Shown here piece by piece: positions 29,982 through 38,334 of a stretch of DNA of 64,000 bases. Numbering within the stretch: the first letter of the stretch is position 1; each line of letters starts with the position of its first letter. The position numbers and the translations under genes are program-made. Location: NCBI GenBank assembly GCA_963700895.1, contig CAVOZI010000001.1:1-64000 (forward strand). Reading direction: 5' to 3'. The notes beneath the pieces are model-generated. The model made no database searches, was not told the DNA's origin, and saw nothing but the letters and a program-made list of their open reading frames with translations. This stretch comes from Anderseniella sp963700895 (lineage in GTDB: Bacteria; Pseudomonadota; Alphaproteobacteria; Rhizobiales; Aestuariivirgaceae).

Positions 29982-30682
29982 CCTGTAGCCCCGAGACTTG
30001 CTGCGATTGCGTCAGCTGCGGCTGCAGGGTTCTCTGCCTGGGTGATGGGCCGGCCAATCACCAGCACGTCCGCACCGGCCGCCCGGGCCGCCTCGGGCGT
30101 GGCGATGCGCTTCTGGTCCTGCACATCTGCCCCGGCAGGCCGGACGCCGGGCACCACGGTCAGGAAGTCCGCCCCGCAGGCGTCCTTGATGGCAGCGATG
30201 TCGTGCGGCGAGCACACCACACCGTCCAGTCCGCAGGCCTGCGACAGCCGGGCCATCTTGAGCGCAGTCGCCGCCGTGCCGGCCGCCGGATCATACCCGG
30301 CAGCGTGAATATCCGCGTCGGACAGGCTGGTCAGCACCGTCACGGCGATCAGCTTAGCCCGTCCGTCCACGGCCTTCGCGGCTGCTTCCAGCATGGCCGG
30401 GCCGCCCGAGGCATGGACATTGACGATGGCTGGAGCCGGTTCAAGGTTAAGCAGCGACGTCAGACCCTGCGCCACGGTATTGGGAATGTCATGCAGCTTC
30501 AGATCGAGAAACACCGGCACGCCTTCTGCTGCCACCTGCGCATACCCGTCACGGCCTTGCGCGTAGAACTGTTCCATGCCGATCTTCACCAGCCCCACCG
30601 TGCCACGCAGGGTTCGCGCAAGGTGCGCGGCGCGGGCGGCGTCTGGCGTGTCCAGCGCCACGCAGATCGGATTGGTGAACAT
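29978..30682 (-). CDS. pyrF: Orotidine 5'-phosphate decarboxylase
   Basis: A 234-residue TIM barrel that makes UMP, the last step of de novo pyrimidine synthesis. The catalytic K-D-K tetrad motif is FLDLKLHDIPNTV, with VKIGMEQFY upstream and VPGVRPAG and GADVLVIGRPITQAENP at the phosphate site. ATG 30682 gives the usual N-terminus (NPICVALDTPD). Its stop overlaps the trpF start. Confidence 0.95.
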   Translation of the reverse strand: MFTNPICVALDTPDAARAAHLARTLRGTVGLVKIGMEQFYAQGRDGYAQVAAEGVPVFLDLKLHDIPNTVAQGLTSLLNLEPAPAIVNVHASGGPAMLEAAAKAVDGRAKLIAVTVLTSLSDADIHAAGYDPAAGTAATALKMARLSQACGLDGVVCSPHDIAAIKDACGADFLTVVPGVRPAGADVQDQKRIATPEAARAAGADVLVIGRPITQAENPAAAADAIAASLGATG

Positions 30683-30792
30683 GGTTGCTCCGTCAGGTTG
30701 GGCGGGCGGCAGGATAATGGCGTTGATCGCTACGATATGGCCCGGCTTGCCATGCGATGCAACCCGGTAGCAGCCGCTGCGTCTGTGCTGTT

Positions 30793-31131
30793 TTAGCTGG
30801 TGGGTCCGGGCAAGCGGGTCAGACCATTGGAAGCGCCGCCTGGCTGAGCTGGGGCAGATGGTGCCTGGCCTGAATGAGACTGTGCCTGGCGGGCCTGCTT
30901 GCGCCACTTGCCCTGCCGCAACCATACCACCACGCCACCGACGATCAGGCCGATGAAAATGCCGATGAACAACAGCATGAAGGCCGGCATGGACAGGGCC
31001 AGCCACGGGTTCTCCTTGCTGATCGGGTCAAGTGACACGGTGATCCAGTGCCGGTTGGCGACGGCGAAAGCGATAAGCACGATGGCCACAGGCGCACCGA
31101 TTGCCCACGACACTATGCGTTTGGCTCTCAC
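30793..31131 (-). CDS. lapA: LapA-family (DUF1049) small membrane protein
   Basis: A 112-residue protein with two hydrophobic helices (about 9-27 and 47-70) and a cytoplasmic basic and Pro/Gln-rich tail. This is the layout of LapA, which in enterobacteria works with LapB and FtsH in controlling LPS synthesis by LpxC turnover. Its start overlaps the ihfB stop by four bases, an adjacency also seen in other proteobacteria. The C-terminal tail is low-complexity. The role in this organism is inferred from family only. Confidence 0.75.
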   Translation of the reverse strand: MRAKRIVSWAIGAPVAIVLIAFAVANRHWITVSLDPISKENPWLALSMPAFMLLFIGIFIGLIVGGVVVWLRQGKWRKQARQAQSHSGQAPSAPAQPGGASNGLTRLPGPTS

Positions 31132-31430
31132 TCGCCGTTCCCGGTATCGCTGCCACCGTTCAGACGGTCGCGAAGTTCCTTGCCGGTCTTGAAGAACGGC
31201 ACCCGCTTCGCATCGACCGGAACCGGCTCGCCGGTGCGCGGATTGCGGCCCATGCGGGCATCCCGCTGCTTGATGGAAAACGCGCCGAAACCCCGCAGTT
31301 CCACCCGGTTACCGTCGGCCATCGCGTTGGTGATTTTCTCGAAAATCGTGTTGACGATCCGCTCTACATCGCGCTGGAACAAATGCGGGTGCCGCATGGC
31401 GATTTCCTGAATTAATTCGGACTTGATCAT
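31128..31430 (-). CDS. ihfB: Integration host factor subunit beta
   Basis: A 100-residue DNA-bending protein of the HU/IHF family. The signature VELRGFGAFSIKQRDARMGR and the arm tip RNPRTGEPVPV are clear. IHF-beta rather than HU is suggested by LIQEIAMRHPHL and by the position downstream of rpsA, as in E. coli. It pairs with IhfA (not in this window) to bend DNA in replication, recombination and sigma-54 promoters; rpoN is encoded 8 kb away. ATG 31430 was chosen because MIKSELIQ is the family start. Confidence 0.93.
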   Translation of the reverse strand: MIKSELIQEIAMRHPHLFQRDVERIVNTIFEKITNAMADGNRVELRGFGAFSIKQRDARMGRNPRTGEPVPVDAKRVPFFKTGKELRDRLNGGSDTGNGE

Positions 31431-31526
31431 ACCGTTTCCGCCCCTCATACGTGGCTGCGTCTTCGCGCAGATGCCAGCACGGCTTCCTTCCCGCCTGAAG
31501 GTAAACTGCCGGATGCCACGCCCTCT

Positions 31527-32489
31527 CTATCGCAGATCAGGGTGCCAAAGCGCCAATAGTCCGTCAAGCCTTACAGTTTCGCGCGAAATACTGTCTGCAA
31601 GCCCCGGAAAACCCAGCCATCCGCCGATCATCCGAAGACCAAGAATACCGAGATTGCCGGCCGGATTGTCAGACTCCGGCTTCCAGTCGACAACTTTCAT
31701 CTTGATCGAAATCTTGTGCTCGCTCTCCAGCCAGGCCCGCGCCTCTTCCTCGCCGCCGATGGCGTCGATCAGCTTCACGTCCAGCGCCTGCCGGCCGGTG
31801 AACACCCGGCCGTCCGAGATCAGCGCCATCTGCTGCGGATTGAGGCCGCGGCGTTCCTGCACCAGCCCGGTGAACCAGTTGAAGCTGTCGCGGATCATCG
31901 CGTCGGTGACGGCAAGCGCCTTCTCGCTGGGTTCGTCGAACATGTTGGGCTCGGCCTTCAACTCGCCGGACTTGCGCTCCTGGAACTTGACCCCCAGCGT
32001 CGTCAGCAGATCCTTGACCTGTGCCCACTGGAAGATGACGCCGATAGAGCCGGTGATGGTGTTGCCGCGCGCCACGATATGGTCTGCCCCGATGGCGGTG
32101 ATGTAACCGCCCGACGCCGCAACCGTGTCCATCACCGCCACCACGGGCCGGTCCCTGGCGATGGCCCGCAGCCGTTCATAGATGGCTTCCGAACCGGCGG
32201 TGGTGCCGCCAGGGCTGTCGATGTGCACCATCAGCGCCTTGGCGTGCTTGGCCTCTTCGAGCTCCTTGAGCATCTTCAGCGTATTGGTGTTGCCGGTGAT
32301 CATGCCCTCGATGCGGATGCGCGCCACGTGATCGGACTGCTTGCCCAGGTCGAACCCGCCGCCCGACCCGGCTGCCCAGGTGATCGCGATGAGCGTGATG
32401 CCGCCCAGCACCAGCGCCAGCGCGCGCCAGAAGCTCAGGCGGCTGCGCATCCTGCGCCGGGCAATGAGGGTGTCTGCATCGAATGGCAT
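31527..32489 (-). CDS. sppA: Signal peptide peptidase SppA (short form)
   Basis: A 320-residue S49-family membrane serine protease that degrades cleaved signal peptides. The N-terminal anchor is at about 22-42. The oxyanion and core region VHIDSPGGTTAGSEAIYERL is followed by MDTVAASGGYI and the nucleophile Ser148 in ITGSIGVIFQW. A KSG motif follows 25 residues later. This is the short, single-domain form, as in Bacillus and most alphaproteobacteria. It lies between rpsA and ihfB on the same strand. Confidence 0.92.
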   Translation of the reverse strand: MPFDADTLIARRRMRSRLSFWRALALVLGGITLIAITWAAGSGGGFDLGKQSDHVARIRIEGMITGNTNTLKMLKELEEAKHAKALMVHIDSPGGTTAGSEAIYERLRAIARDRPVVAVMDTVAASGGYITAIGADHIVARGNTITGSIGVIFQWAQVKDLLTTLGVKFQERKSGELKAEPNMFDEPSEKALAVTDAMIRDSFNWFTGLVQERRGLNPQQMALISDGRVFTGRQALDVKLIDAIGGEEEARAWLESEHKISIKMKVVDWKPESDNPAGNLGILGLRMIGGWLGFPGLADSISRETVRLDGLLALWHPDLR

Positions 32490-32572
32490 GGCGGCTCCGT
32501 ATGAAATTGGCCGGCAACCTGTCTCCAGGCGCCGGCCGGCAAGCGGGTTGTGCAGCAAGTAGCTGCGGGCGG

Positions 32573-34291
32573 TTACTTGTCGCCGCCGTCTTCCTTGGCC
32601 TTGTTCAGGGCAGCGCCCAGAATGTCGCCCAGAGAAGCACCGGAGTCGGACGAACCGTACTGCTCGACAGCAGCCTTCTCCTCGGCGATTTCCAGCGCCT
32701 TGATCGACAGGCCGACCTTGCCGGAGTTCTTGTCGAACTGGGTGACGCGGGCGTCGACCTTCTCGCCGACCGCAAAGCGCTCGGGCCGCTGCTCGGAGCG
32801 GTCGCGGGCGAGGTCGGAGCGGCGGATGAAGGCGGTCAGGTCGGTACCTGCAACCTTCACCTCGATGCCGTTTTCCTGCACTTCGGTGACTTCGCAGGTA
32901 ACGGTGGCGTTCTTGCGGACGCCGCCGGCAGAGGCGCTCTCGGCAGGCGAGCCGCCGAGCTGCTTGATGCCGAGCGAGATGCGCTCCTTGTCCTGGTCCA
33001 CGTCCAGCACGACCGCCTTGACGACGTCGCCCTTGGAGTATTCCTGGATGACTTCCTCGCCGGAACGGTTCCAGTCCAGGTCGGACAGGTGAACCATGCC
33101 GTCGACGTCGCCTTCGAGACCGATGAACAGACCGAACTCGGTGATGTTCTTGATCTCGCCTTCCACCAGCGTGCCGGCCGGATAACGGTCGGAGAACGAC
33201 GCCCAGGGGTTCTCGGTGGTCTGCTTGAGACCGAGCGAGACGCGGCGCTTGGCCGGATCCACTTCGAGCACTTCGACTTCGATCTCTTCCGAGGTCGAGA
33301 CGATCTTGCCGGGGTGGACGTTCTTCTTGGTCCAGCTCATCTCCGACACGTGGACAAGGCCTTCGATGCCTTCTTCCAGCTCGACGAACGCGCCGTAGTC
33401 GGTGATGTTGGTGACGCGGCCCTTGACCCGCATGCCGACCGGGTACTTGGCTTCAACGCCATCCCACGGATCGCTTTCAAGCTGCTTCATGCCAAGGCTG
33501 ATGCGCTGGGTTTCCGGGTTGATCTTGACGATCTGCACCTTGACGGTCTGGCCCACCGACAGCACGTCGGTCGGGTGGTTGACGCGCTTCCACGAAATGT
33601 CGGTGACGTGCAGCAGGCCGTCGATGCCGCCAAGGTCCACGAACGCGCCGTAGTCGGTGATGTTCTTGACCACGCCTTCCACGACCTGGCCTTCAGCGAG
33701 GTTCTGCACCAGTTCCGAACGCTGTTCGGCGCGGGTTTCTTCCATGATGGCGCGGCGCGACACGACGATGTTGCCGCGGCGCTTGTCCATCTTCAGGATC
33801 TGGAACTGCTGGGTCATGTTCATCAGGGGCGTCACGTCACGCACCGGGCGGATATCGACCTGCGAACCCGGCAGGAACGCCACCGCGCCGCCGAGATCGA
33901 CGGTGAAGCCGCCCTTGACGCGGCCAAAGATCACGCCATCGACGCGGTCATTGTCCTCAAAGGACTTTTCAAGCCGCACCCAGGCTTCCTCGCGGCGTGC
34001 CTTGTCGCGCGACAGCACGGCTTCGCCCATGGCGTTCTCGATCCGGTCGAGGAACACTTCGACGGAGTCGCCGACCTTCAGGTCGTTGTCCTGGCCCGGC
34101 GAGCGGAACTCGCGCAGCGGCACCCGGCCTTCGGTCTTGAGACCCACGTCGATGATGGCAAGGTCGTTCTCGATGGCAATGATCTTGCCCTTGACGACGC
34201 TGCCTTCGGCGTTGGTTTCTTCGTTGAAGCTCGCATCGAGCATGGCCGCGAAGTCATCGCGGGAGGGATTAAGAGTGCTGGTCTCAGCCAT
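32573..34291 (-). CDS. rpsA: 30S ribosomal protein S1
   Basis: 572 residues with six S1 (OB-fold) repeats, seen as recurrent phrases such as NITDYGAFVDLGGIDGLLHV, ITDYGAFVELEEGIEGLVHV and ITEFGLFIGLEGDVDGMVHL. S1 docks mRNA on the 30S subunit, notably mRNAs with weak Shine-Dalgarno sequences. The start is ATG 34291, with AAGAAGG seven bases upstream. A GGCCGGC/GCCGGCC inverted repeat at 32509-32537 lies between rpsA and sppA and may reduce read-through. cmk is upstream on the same strand after 240 bases that hold no convincing gene. Confidence 0.97.
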   Translation of the reverse strand: MAETSTLNPSRDDFAAMLDASFNEETNAEGSVVKGKIIAIENDLAIIDVGLKTEGRVPLREFRSPGQDNDLKVGDSVEVFLDRIENAMGEAVLSRDKARREEAWVRLEKSFEDNDRVDGVIFGRVKGGFTVDLGGAVAFLPGSQVDIRPVRDVTPLMNMTQQFQILKMDKRRGNIVVSRRAIMEETRAEQRSELVQNLAEGQVVEGVVKNITDYGAFVDLGGIDGLLHVTDISWKRVNHPTDVLSVGQTVKVQIVKINPETQRISLGMKQLESDPWDGVEAKYPVGMRVKGRVTNITDYGAFVELEEGIEGLVHVSEMSWTKKNVHPGKIVSTSEEIEVEVLEVDPAKRRVSLGLKQTTENPWASFSDRYPAGTLVEGEIKNITEFGLFIGLEGDVDGMVHLSDLDWNRSGEEVIQEYSKGDVVKAVVLDVDQDKERISLGIKQLGGSPAESASAGGVRKNATVTCEVTEVQENGIEVKVAGTDLTAFIRRSDLARDRSEQRPERFAVGEKVDARVTQFDKNSGKVGLSIKALEIAEEKAAVEQYGSSDSGASLGDILGAALNKAKEDGGDK

Positions 34292-34531
34292 TCACGTACC
34301 TTCTTTCATCAACAAATATGCTTGGCCCACGGAAATGACCGCAGGACGTCCCGCCTTGCGCTTATGGCCTTGCCGGAAATGGCAGGCTGGGTTGGGCAGC
34401 ACGGGCACCAAACACGGGTTGCTTGCTTCTGTGGCCTTCCGCATGCGGCATCGCCCCTGATCTCCAGGCTTCGGGCGAAATCGATGTCGCGTGCGGCCGG
34501 TCCAGAAACAATTGAAGGGGCCTTCCTGCCG

Positions 34532-35194
34532 TCAGGCAGAACGCCCCCGCTCACGTAATACGCCCTCGACAAGGTCGAGAGCAGCCTGGAACGCGGCTTC
34601 TATACCCAATTCCGTCGTATCGAGCAAGTGAGCGTCGGCAGCAGGTAGCAGCGGCGCAACGGCCCGGCCCGAGTCGCGCTCGTCGCGCCGGCGGATGTCT
34701 GCCAGCACCTCGTCATAGGTAATGTCCTCGCCGCGCCCGGCATGTTCGAGGTGGCGGCGCTGGGCGCGGGTCTCGGGCCGCGCGGTCACGAACAGCTTGG
34801 CGTCGGCATCAGGACACACGACGGTGCCGATGTCGCGCCCGTCCAGCACCGCGCCGGGCGGGGTTGCAGCCACGTCGCGCTGCAGGTCGAGCAGGGCGGC
34901 GCGCACGGCCGGAATGGCGGCAACCCTCGACGCGGCCTCGCCGGCGCCCGGCGACCGCAATTCTTCGTCGCCATAACGTTCGGGATCGAGACTGGAGGCG
35001 GCTTTCACGGCTGCTGTTTCGTCGGAAGGGTCTCCGCCGTCGGCCATCACTGCCAGCGCGGTTGCCCGGTACAACGAGCCGGTGTCGAGGTAGGCAAGGC
35101 CGTAATGTGCCGCCAGCCGCCGCGCCAGCGTGCCTTTGCCCGAGGCTGCCGGCCCGTCCACCGCGATCACCAGGGGCTTTGCCGCCTGCGCCAT
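34532..35194 (-). CDS. cmk: Cytidylate kinase
   Basis: A 220-residue P-loop kinase converting CMP and dCMP to the diphosphates. The P-loop is AVDGPAASGKGTLARRLA; the CMP-binding region includes YLDTGSLYRATALA and VLDGRDIGTVVCPDA; the lid has RAQRRHLEHAG and IRRRDERDSGR. It overlaps the aroA stop by one base (TGATG). The aroA-cmk-rpsA order is widely conserved in proteobacteria. Confidence 0.95.
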   Translation of the reverse strand: MAQAAKPLVIAVDGPAASGKGTLARRLAAHYGLAYLDTGSLYRATALAVMADGGDPSDETAAVKAASSLDPERYGDEELRSPGAGEAASRVAAIPAVRAALLDLQRDVAATPPGAVLDGRDIGTVVCPDADAKLFVTARPETRAQRRHLEHAGRGEDITYDEVLADIRRRDERDSGRAVAPLLPAADAHLLDTTELGIEAAFQAALDLVEGVLRERGRSA

Positions 35195-36540
35195 CAGCCG
35201 GCGTCCTCGAAGCGGGCGCCCAGTCCTTCCATGAAGCGGCGGAAACCGGGGAAGCTTGTTGCCATCACGTTGCCGTCGTCAACGGTGACGGGCTGCGTGC
35301 TGGCCAGTCCCATCACCAGGAACGACATGGCGATACGATGGTCGAGATGGGTGATGACGGTGCCGCCACCGGCCGCCTTGCCGCCGCCGCCGGTTACTTC
35401 CAGCCAGTCCTCGCCGGTCTCGCAGGTCACGCCATTGGCTTTCAGCCCGGCGGCCACGGCGGCCAGCCGGTCGCTCTCCTTCACCCGTAATTCATGCAGG
35501 CCCTCCATGCGGGTCTTGCCGTCGGCGAAGGCGGCCGCCACCGCGAGCACCGGATATTCATCGATCATCGACGGCGCCCGGGCGGCGGGCACTTTCACGC
35601 CCTTCAACCGGCTGGAGCGGGCCGTCACATCTCCCACCGGTTCGCCGCCAGACACGCGCTCGTTGGCGATCGTGATGTCCGCGCCCATTTCCTTGAGCGT
35701 GGCGATCAACCCGGTGCGGGTCTCGTTCAGCAGCACGTTTTCAACCGTTACCTCGCTGTCCGGCACGATCAGCGCCGCCACCAGCGCAAAAGCCGCGGAG
35801 GACGGGTCGCCGGGCACCTCGATGCGCTGGCCCTTCAGTTCGACGTGGCCCTTGACGGTGATGGTGCGCGCGCCGTCGTCCGCCTCGCCGAACCGCAAGG
35901 TTGCCCCGAAGCCCTGCAGCATCTTTTCAGTGTGGTCGCGGGTGGCCTCCGGTTCGATGACGGTGGTCTCGCCCGGCGCATTGAGACCGGCCAGCAGCAC
36001 TGCGGATTTGACCTGCGCGGACGCCACCGGCAGCCGGTACTCCACCGGTACCGGTTCGTGTGCGCCGTGCACGGCGAGCGGCATGCGCCCGCCCTCGGAG
36101 GTTTCGAAGCGGGCGCCGAACTTTTCCAGCGGCGTCACGATGCGGCCCATCGGCCGCGACCTGAGCGAAGCATCGCCCGACATGCGGGCGCGGATCGGGG
36201 TGGTGGCGATGAGCCCCATGACGAGGCGCGCCCCGGTGCCCGAGTTGCCGAAGTCGATGGTCTGTGCCGGCGCCTGGAAGCCGCCGAGGCCGACGCCGCT
36301 GACATGCCAGCTGTCGTCGTCGTTCCAGCGCTCCACCCGCGCGCCCATCGCCGCCATGGCCTTGGCTGTATTGAGTACGTCCTCGCCCTCGAGCAGGCCG
36401 GTGATCACCGTCTCGCCCAGCGCCAGGGCGCCGAACATCAAGGAGCGGTGCGAGATCGACTTGTCGCCCGGCACCGTCACCCGGCCGGACAGGCCAGACG
36501 AGGCGAGCGATTTGAGAGGCTTGGGCGGGGTTTCGGACAA
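35194..36540 (-). CDS. aroA: 3-phosphoshikimate 1-carboxyvinyltransferase (EPSP synthase), class II-like
   Basis: A 448-residue shikimate-pathway enzyme that transfers enolpyruvyl from PEP to shikimate 3-phosphate. PGDKSISHRSLMFGALA, VASAQVKSAVLLAGL, TRDHTEKMLQGFG, VPGDPSSAAFALVAAL, PSMIDEYPVLAVAA and ELRVKESDRL are clear. Overall the sequence resembles the Agrobacterium CP4-type (class II) enzymes. At the PEP-site segment it reads DFGNSGTGARL with Gly101, where CP4 has Ala100, so intrinsic glyphosate insensitivity should not be assumed. ATG 36540 is divergent from the zinc-ribbon gene. Confidence 0.95.
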   Translation of the reverse strand: MSETPPKPLKSLASSGLSGRVTVPGDKSISHRSLMFGALALGETVITGLLEGEDVLNTAKAMAAMGARVERWNDDDSWHVSGVGLGGFQAPAQTIDFGNSGTGARLVMGLIATTPIRARMSGDASLRSRPMGRIVTPLEKFGARFETSEGGRMPLAVHGAHEPVPVEYRLPVASAQVKSAVLLAGLNAPGETTVIEPEATRDHTEKMLQGFGATLRFGEADDGARTITVKGHVELKGQRIEVPGDPSSAAFALVAALIVPDSEVTVENVLLNETRTGLIATLKEMGADITIANERVSGGEPVGDVTARSSRLKGVKVPAARAPSMIDEYPVLAVAAAFADGKTRMEGLHELRVKESDRLAAVAAGLKANGVTCETGEDWLEVTGGGGKAAGGGTVITHLDHRIAMSFLVMGLASTQPVTVDDGNVMATSFPGFRRFMEGLGARFEDAG

Positions 36541-36729
36541 GATTGGCTTTCCAGGGCTGGGATCGTGCGGCAGGCTCGCCGGTCAAGCGGGCTAGCTATC
36601 ACACAGTTGGCCGCGATGCCAGATTTCAGGCGGATGCAATTTGGCTTTTGACACGGCGCGCTGCTCGTGGCATGGGAACCCGCAAATCACCACACCGCCT
36701 GTCATCAGTAAAAAAGGGACGTTGAACCC

Positions 36730-37152
36730 GTGGTCAGCGACGAACTTGGCACGAAGCGCACTTGCCCCAGCTGTGGCGCCCGCTTCTACGACTTGAACAA
36801 GGATCCGATCACCTGCCCGAAGTGCGCCCAGGCCTTCGTTGCAGAGCCGCTGCTGCCGTCCAAGGCCGACGGCCCGGTGGCCAAGCCCAAGAGCGTGCCC
36901 AAGCCGGTGGCTCGTGATGACGACGAGGACGAACTGGAAGACAACGACACCCTGGTCAGCCTCGACGACCTGGATGAAGATGGCGACGACGCCGATGACG
37001 AAACCGCGGGCATCGAGGACGTTGACCTCGGCGACGACGGTGACGACGACGATGGCGACGTGTTCCTCGAAGAAGAAGAGGAAGAAGGCGGCGCCGGTGT
37101 CGAGGACATCATCGGCGGCGGCTCAGCCAAGCCTGGCAACGACGAAGTCTGA
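36730..37152 (+). CDS. TIGR02300-family zinc-ribbon protein with long acidic tail
   Basis: 140 residues. The N-terminus has a compact zinc ribbon, with Cys pairs in TCPSCGARFYDLNKDP and TCPKCAQAF. From about residue 60 onward it is dominated by Asp and Glu in runs (for example DDGDDDDGD and EEEEEE). This matches the alphaproteobacterial TIGR02300 family of unknown function. The likely start is GTG 36730; no in-frame ATG fits. A perfect -35 hexamer TTGACA lies at 36648-36653, but the -10 is poor. The acidic tail suggests binding to a basic partner or a nucleic-acid-mimic role, which is inference. Confidence 0.8.
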   Translation: MVSDELGTKRTCPSCGARFYDLNKDPITCPKCAQAFVAEPLLPSKADGPVAKPKSVPKPVARDDDEDELEDNDTLVSLDDLDEDGDDADDETAGIEDVDLGDDGDDDDGDVFLEEEEEEGGAGVEDIIGGGSAKPGNDEV

Positions 37153-37289
37153 GAATTGCCTGCCAGCGCCCGCAAGACCTGATTGACATCACGTCGAGGT
37201 GCCGGTATCACGCCGCTTGTCCGGACCGCCGATCAGGCTGTCCGGTCACCTGACGGCCGGTTCCCAAGCCGGTTTGCTGTTTGGATTTC

Positions 37290-37365
<76 letters not shown>

Positions 37366-37429
37366 AACCCTCCGCTGTTCGCATCGCCAGGCTGTTTGCT
37401 GCGGAAGTGCAGAACAGGCAGCGCCAATG

Positions 37430-37459
37430 CTTGACGTTTGGCCGCGCAAACCCAATATC
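37430..37459 (+). promoter_or_regulatory. Candidate heat-shock (RpoH-type) promoter of the Hsp20 gene
   Basis: CTTGACG (-35, from 37430) and CCCAATATC (around the -10, 37451-37459) are spaced as in alphaproteobacterial RpoH promoters, about 100 bases upstream of a small heat-shock gene. The match is by eye. A housekeeping sigma-70 promoter reading of the same hexamers is also possible. Confidence 0.45.
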
Positions 37460-37542
37460 TCGATAGGTAAGGCTCATCTGGGCTTTCAGTGCTGCGCAAG
37501 GCGGGCTGCCTGGTCTGGCTGGGCATGTAATTAAGCTGCTTT

Positions 37543-37556
37543 TTCAAGGGCTTGAA
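37543..37556 (+). promoter_or_regulatory. Hairpin covering the Hsp20 ribosome-binding site
   Basis: The inverted repeat TTCAA-GGGC-TTGAA places the AAGGG Shine-Dalgarno, which lies about 11 bases before the hsp20 ATG, inside a small AT-rich stem. Rhizobial small heat-shock genes often carry ROSE-type RNA thermometers that hide the ribosome-binding site at low temperature. The stem here is short and I do not see the full multi-hairpin ROSE layout, so this is only a candidate. Confidence 0.3.
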
Positions 37557-37561
37557 CGATC

Positions 37562-37990
37562 ATGCGTAATACCGCGTTCCCCTCGCCGTTTTTTGTCGGA
37601 TTTGACGAGATCGAGCGTCTCATGGACCGGGTGTCGAAAACTACACCCGATGGATATCCGCCCTACAACGTGGAGAAGCTGCCGTCAGAGACCGGGCAGG
37701 GCGATCGGCTGCGGATCACGCTGGCGGTGGCCGGATTTTCGGCTGCCGAGCTCGACCTGACGCTTGAAGACAGCGAACTGGTCATTGCCGGACGCCAGCA
37801 GGATGATCCGCAACGCGAGTTCCTGCATCGTGGCATTGCTGCGCGCCAGTTCCGCCGCACCTTCGTGCTGGCTGACGGCATGGAGGTCGCGTCGGCCAGC
37901 CTTGAAGACGGATTGCTGGTGATCGATCTGGTGCGGCCCGAGCCGCAGCGCCTGGTCCGCCGCATCGAGATTACCCAGCGCGGGAAGTGA
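37562..37990 (+). CDS. Small heat-shock protein, Hsp20/IbpA family
   Basis: A 142-residue alpha-crystallin-type chaperone that holds unfolding proteins. The N-terminus FPSPFFVGFDEIERLMDRV is the class-A IbpA/HspA start. The alpha-crystallin domain spans about 35-130 (PPYNVEKL, LRITLAVAGFSAAELDLTLE, EFLHRGIAARQFRRTFVLAD, ASLEDGLLVIDLVRPEP). A candidate heat-shock promoter and a hairpin over the RBS lie upstream. A DUF1150 gene follows, a common alphaproteobacterial pairing. Confidence 0.93.
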   Translation: MRNTAFPSPFFVGFDEIERLMDRVSKTTPDGYPPYNVEKLPSETGQGDRLRITLAVAGFSAAELDLTLEDSELVIAGRQQDDPQREFLHRGIAARQFRRTFVLADGMEVASASLEDGLLVIDLVRPEPQRLVRRIEITQRGK

Positions 37991-38024
37991 GAACCGGCTG
38001 GATTTGCTACCGAGGAGAACAAGC

Positions 38025-38297
38025 ATGACAAGCAACAAGAACAACGCCCGTCTGCCTCAGGTGCCTGAGAGCGAAATCAACCTGGCAAGCCTGGGGCTTG
38101 GCGAGGTCGCCTACGTGCGCAAGGTAACGCCGCGCGACGTGGAGCGCATGACCGGCCAGAAGATCTTCGCCGACCCTGCCAAGACGCTGTATTGCCTTTA
38201 TATGGCGGACGGTACGCCGATGGCGGTATCCGACAGCCGCGAGGCTGCGGTCGCCAATGCCTTCGAGCACGACCTTGCCGCAATCAGCGTTCACTGA
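38025..38297 (+). CDS. DUF1150-family protein
   Basis: A 90-residue soluble protein with SEINLASLGLGEVAYVRKVT, LYCLYMADGTPMAVSDSREA and an ending in AFEHDLAAISVH. It matches the DUF1150 family, which is confined to alphaproteobacteria and often sits beside Hsp20 genes; its function is unknown. ATG 38025 is preceded by GAGGAG. It is probably cotranscribed with the Hsp20 gene (34-base gap), suggesting a role in stress or chaperone function by association only. Confidence 0.82.
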   Translation: MTSNKNNARLPQVPESEINLASLGLGEVAYVRKVTPRDVERMTGQKIFADPAKTLYCLYMADGTPMAVSDSREAAVANAFEHDLAAISVH

Positions 38298-38299
38298 CC

Positions 38300-38334
38300 G
38301 GCATGAGGACAGCCGGCCGCACGCGTCTCATGCC
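38300..38334. terminator. Convergent inverted repeat between DUF1150 and ptsN genes
   Basis: GGCATGAG (38300-38307) and CTCATGCC (38327-38334) form a perfect 8-bp stem, with further GC pairing in the 19-base loop. The repeat spans the short gap between two convergent genes and overlaps the ptsN stop. There is no T-run, so it may act with Rho or as an mRNA 3'-end stabilizer for both transcripts. Confidence 0.38.

Noticed and set aside
32483..34558. Long open frame (691 codons) on the plus strand opposite rpsA
   Set aside because: It is antisense to a certain ribosomal gene, has no recognizable family pattern, and its composition mirrors rpsA codons. High-GC genomes produce such shadows.
34742..36595. 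617-codon plus-strand frame opposite cmk and aroA
   Set aside because: It is Ser/Pro/Arg-rich antisense translation crossing two real genes, with no ribosome-binding site or family match.
36940..37100. Simple-sequence repeat (GAC/GAT/GAA-rich)
   Set aside because: It is explained by the acidic coding tail of the zinc-ribbon protein; codons vary and there is no true tandem repeat unit.
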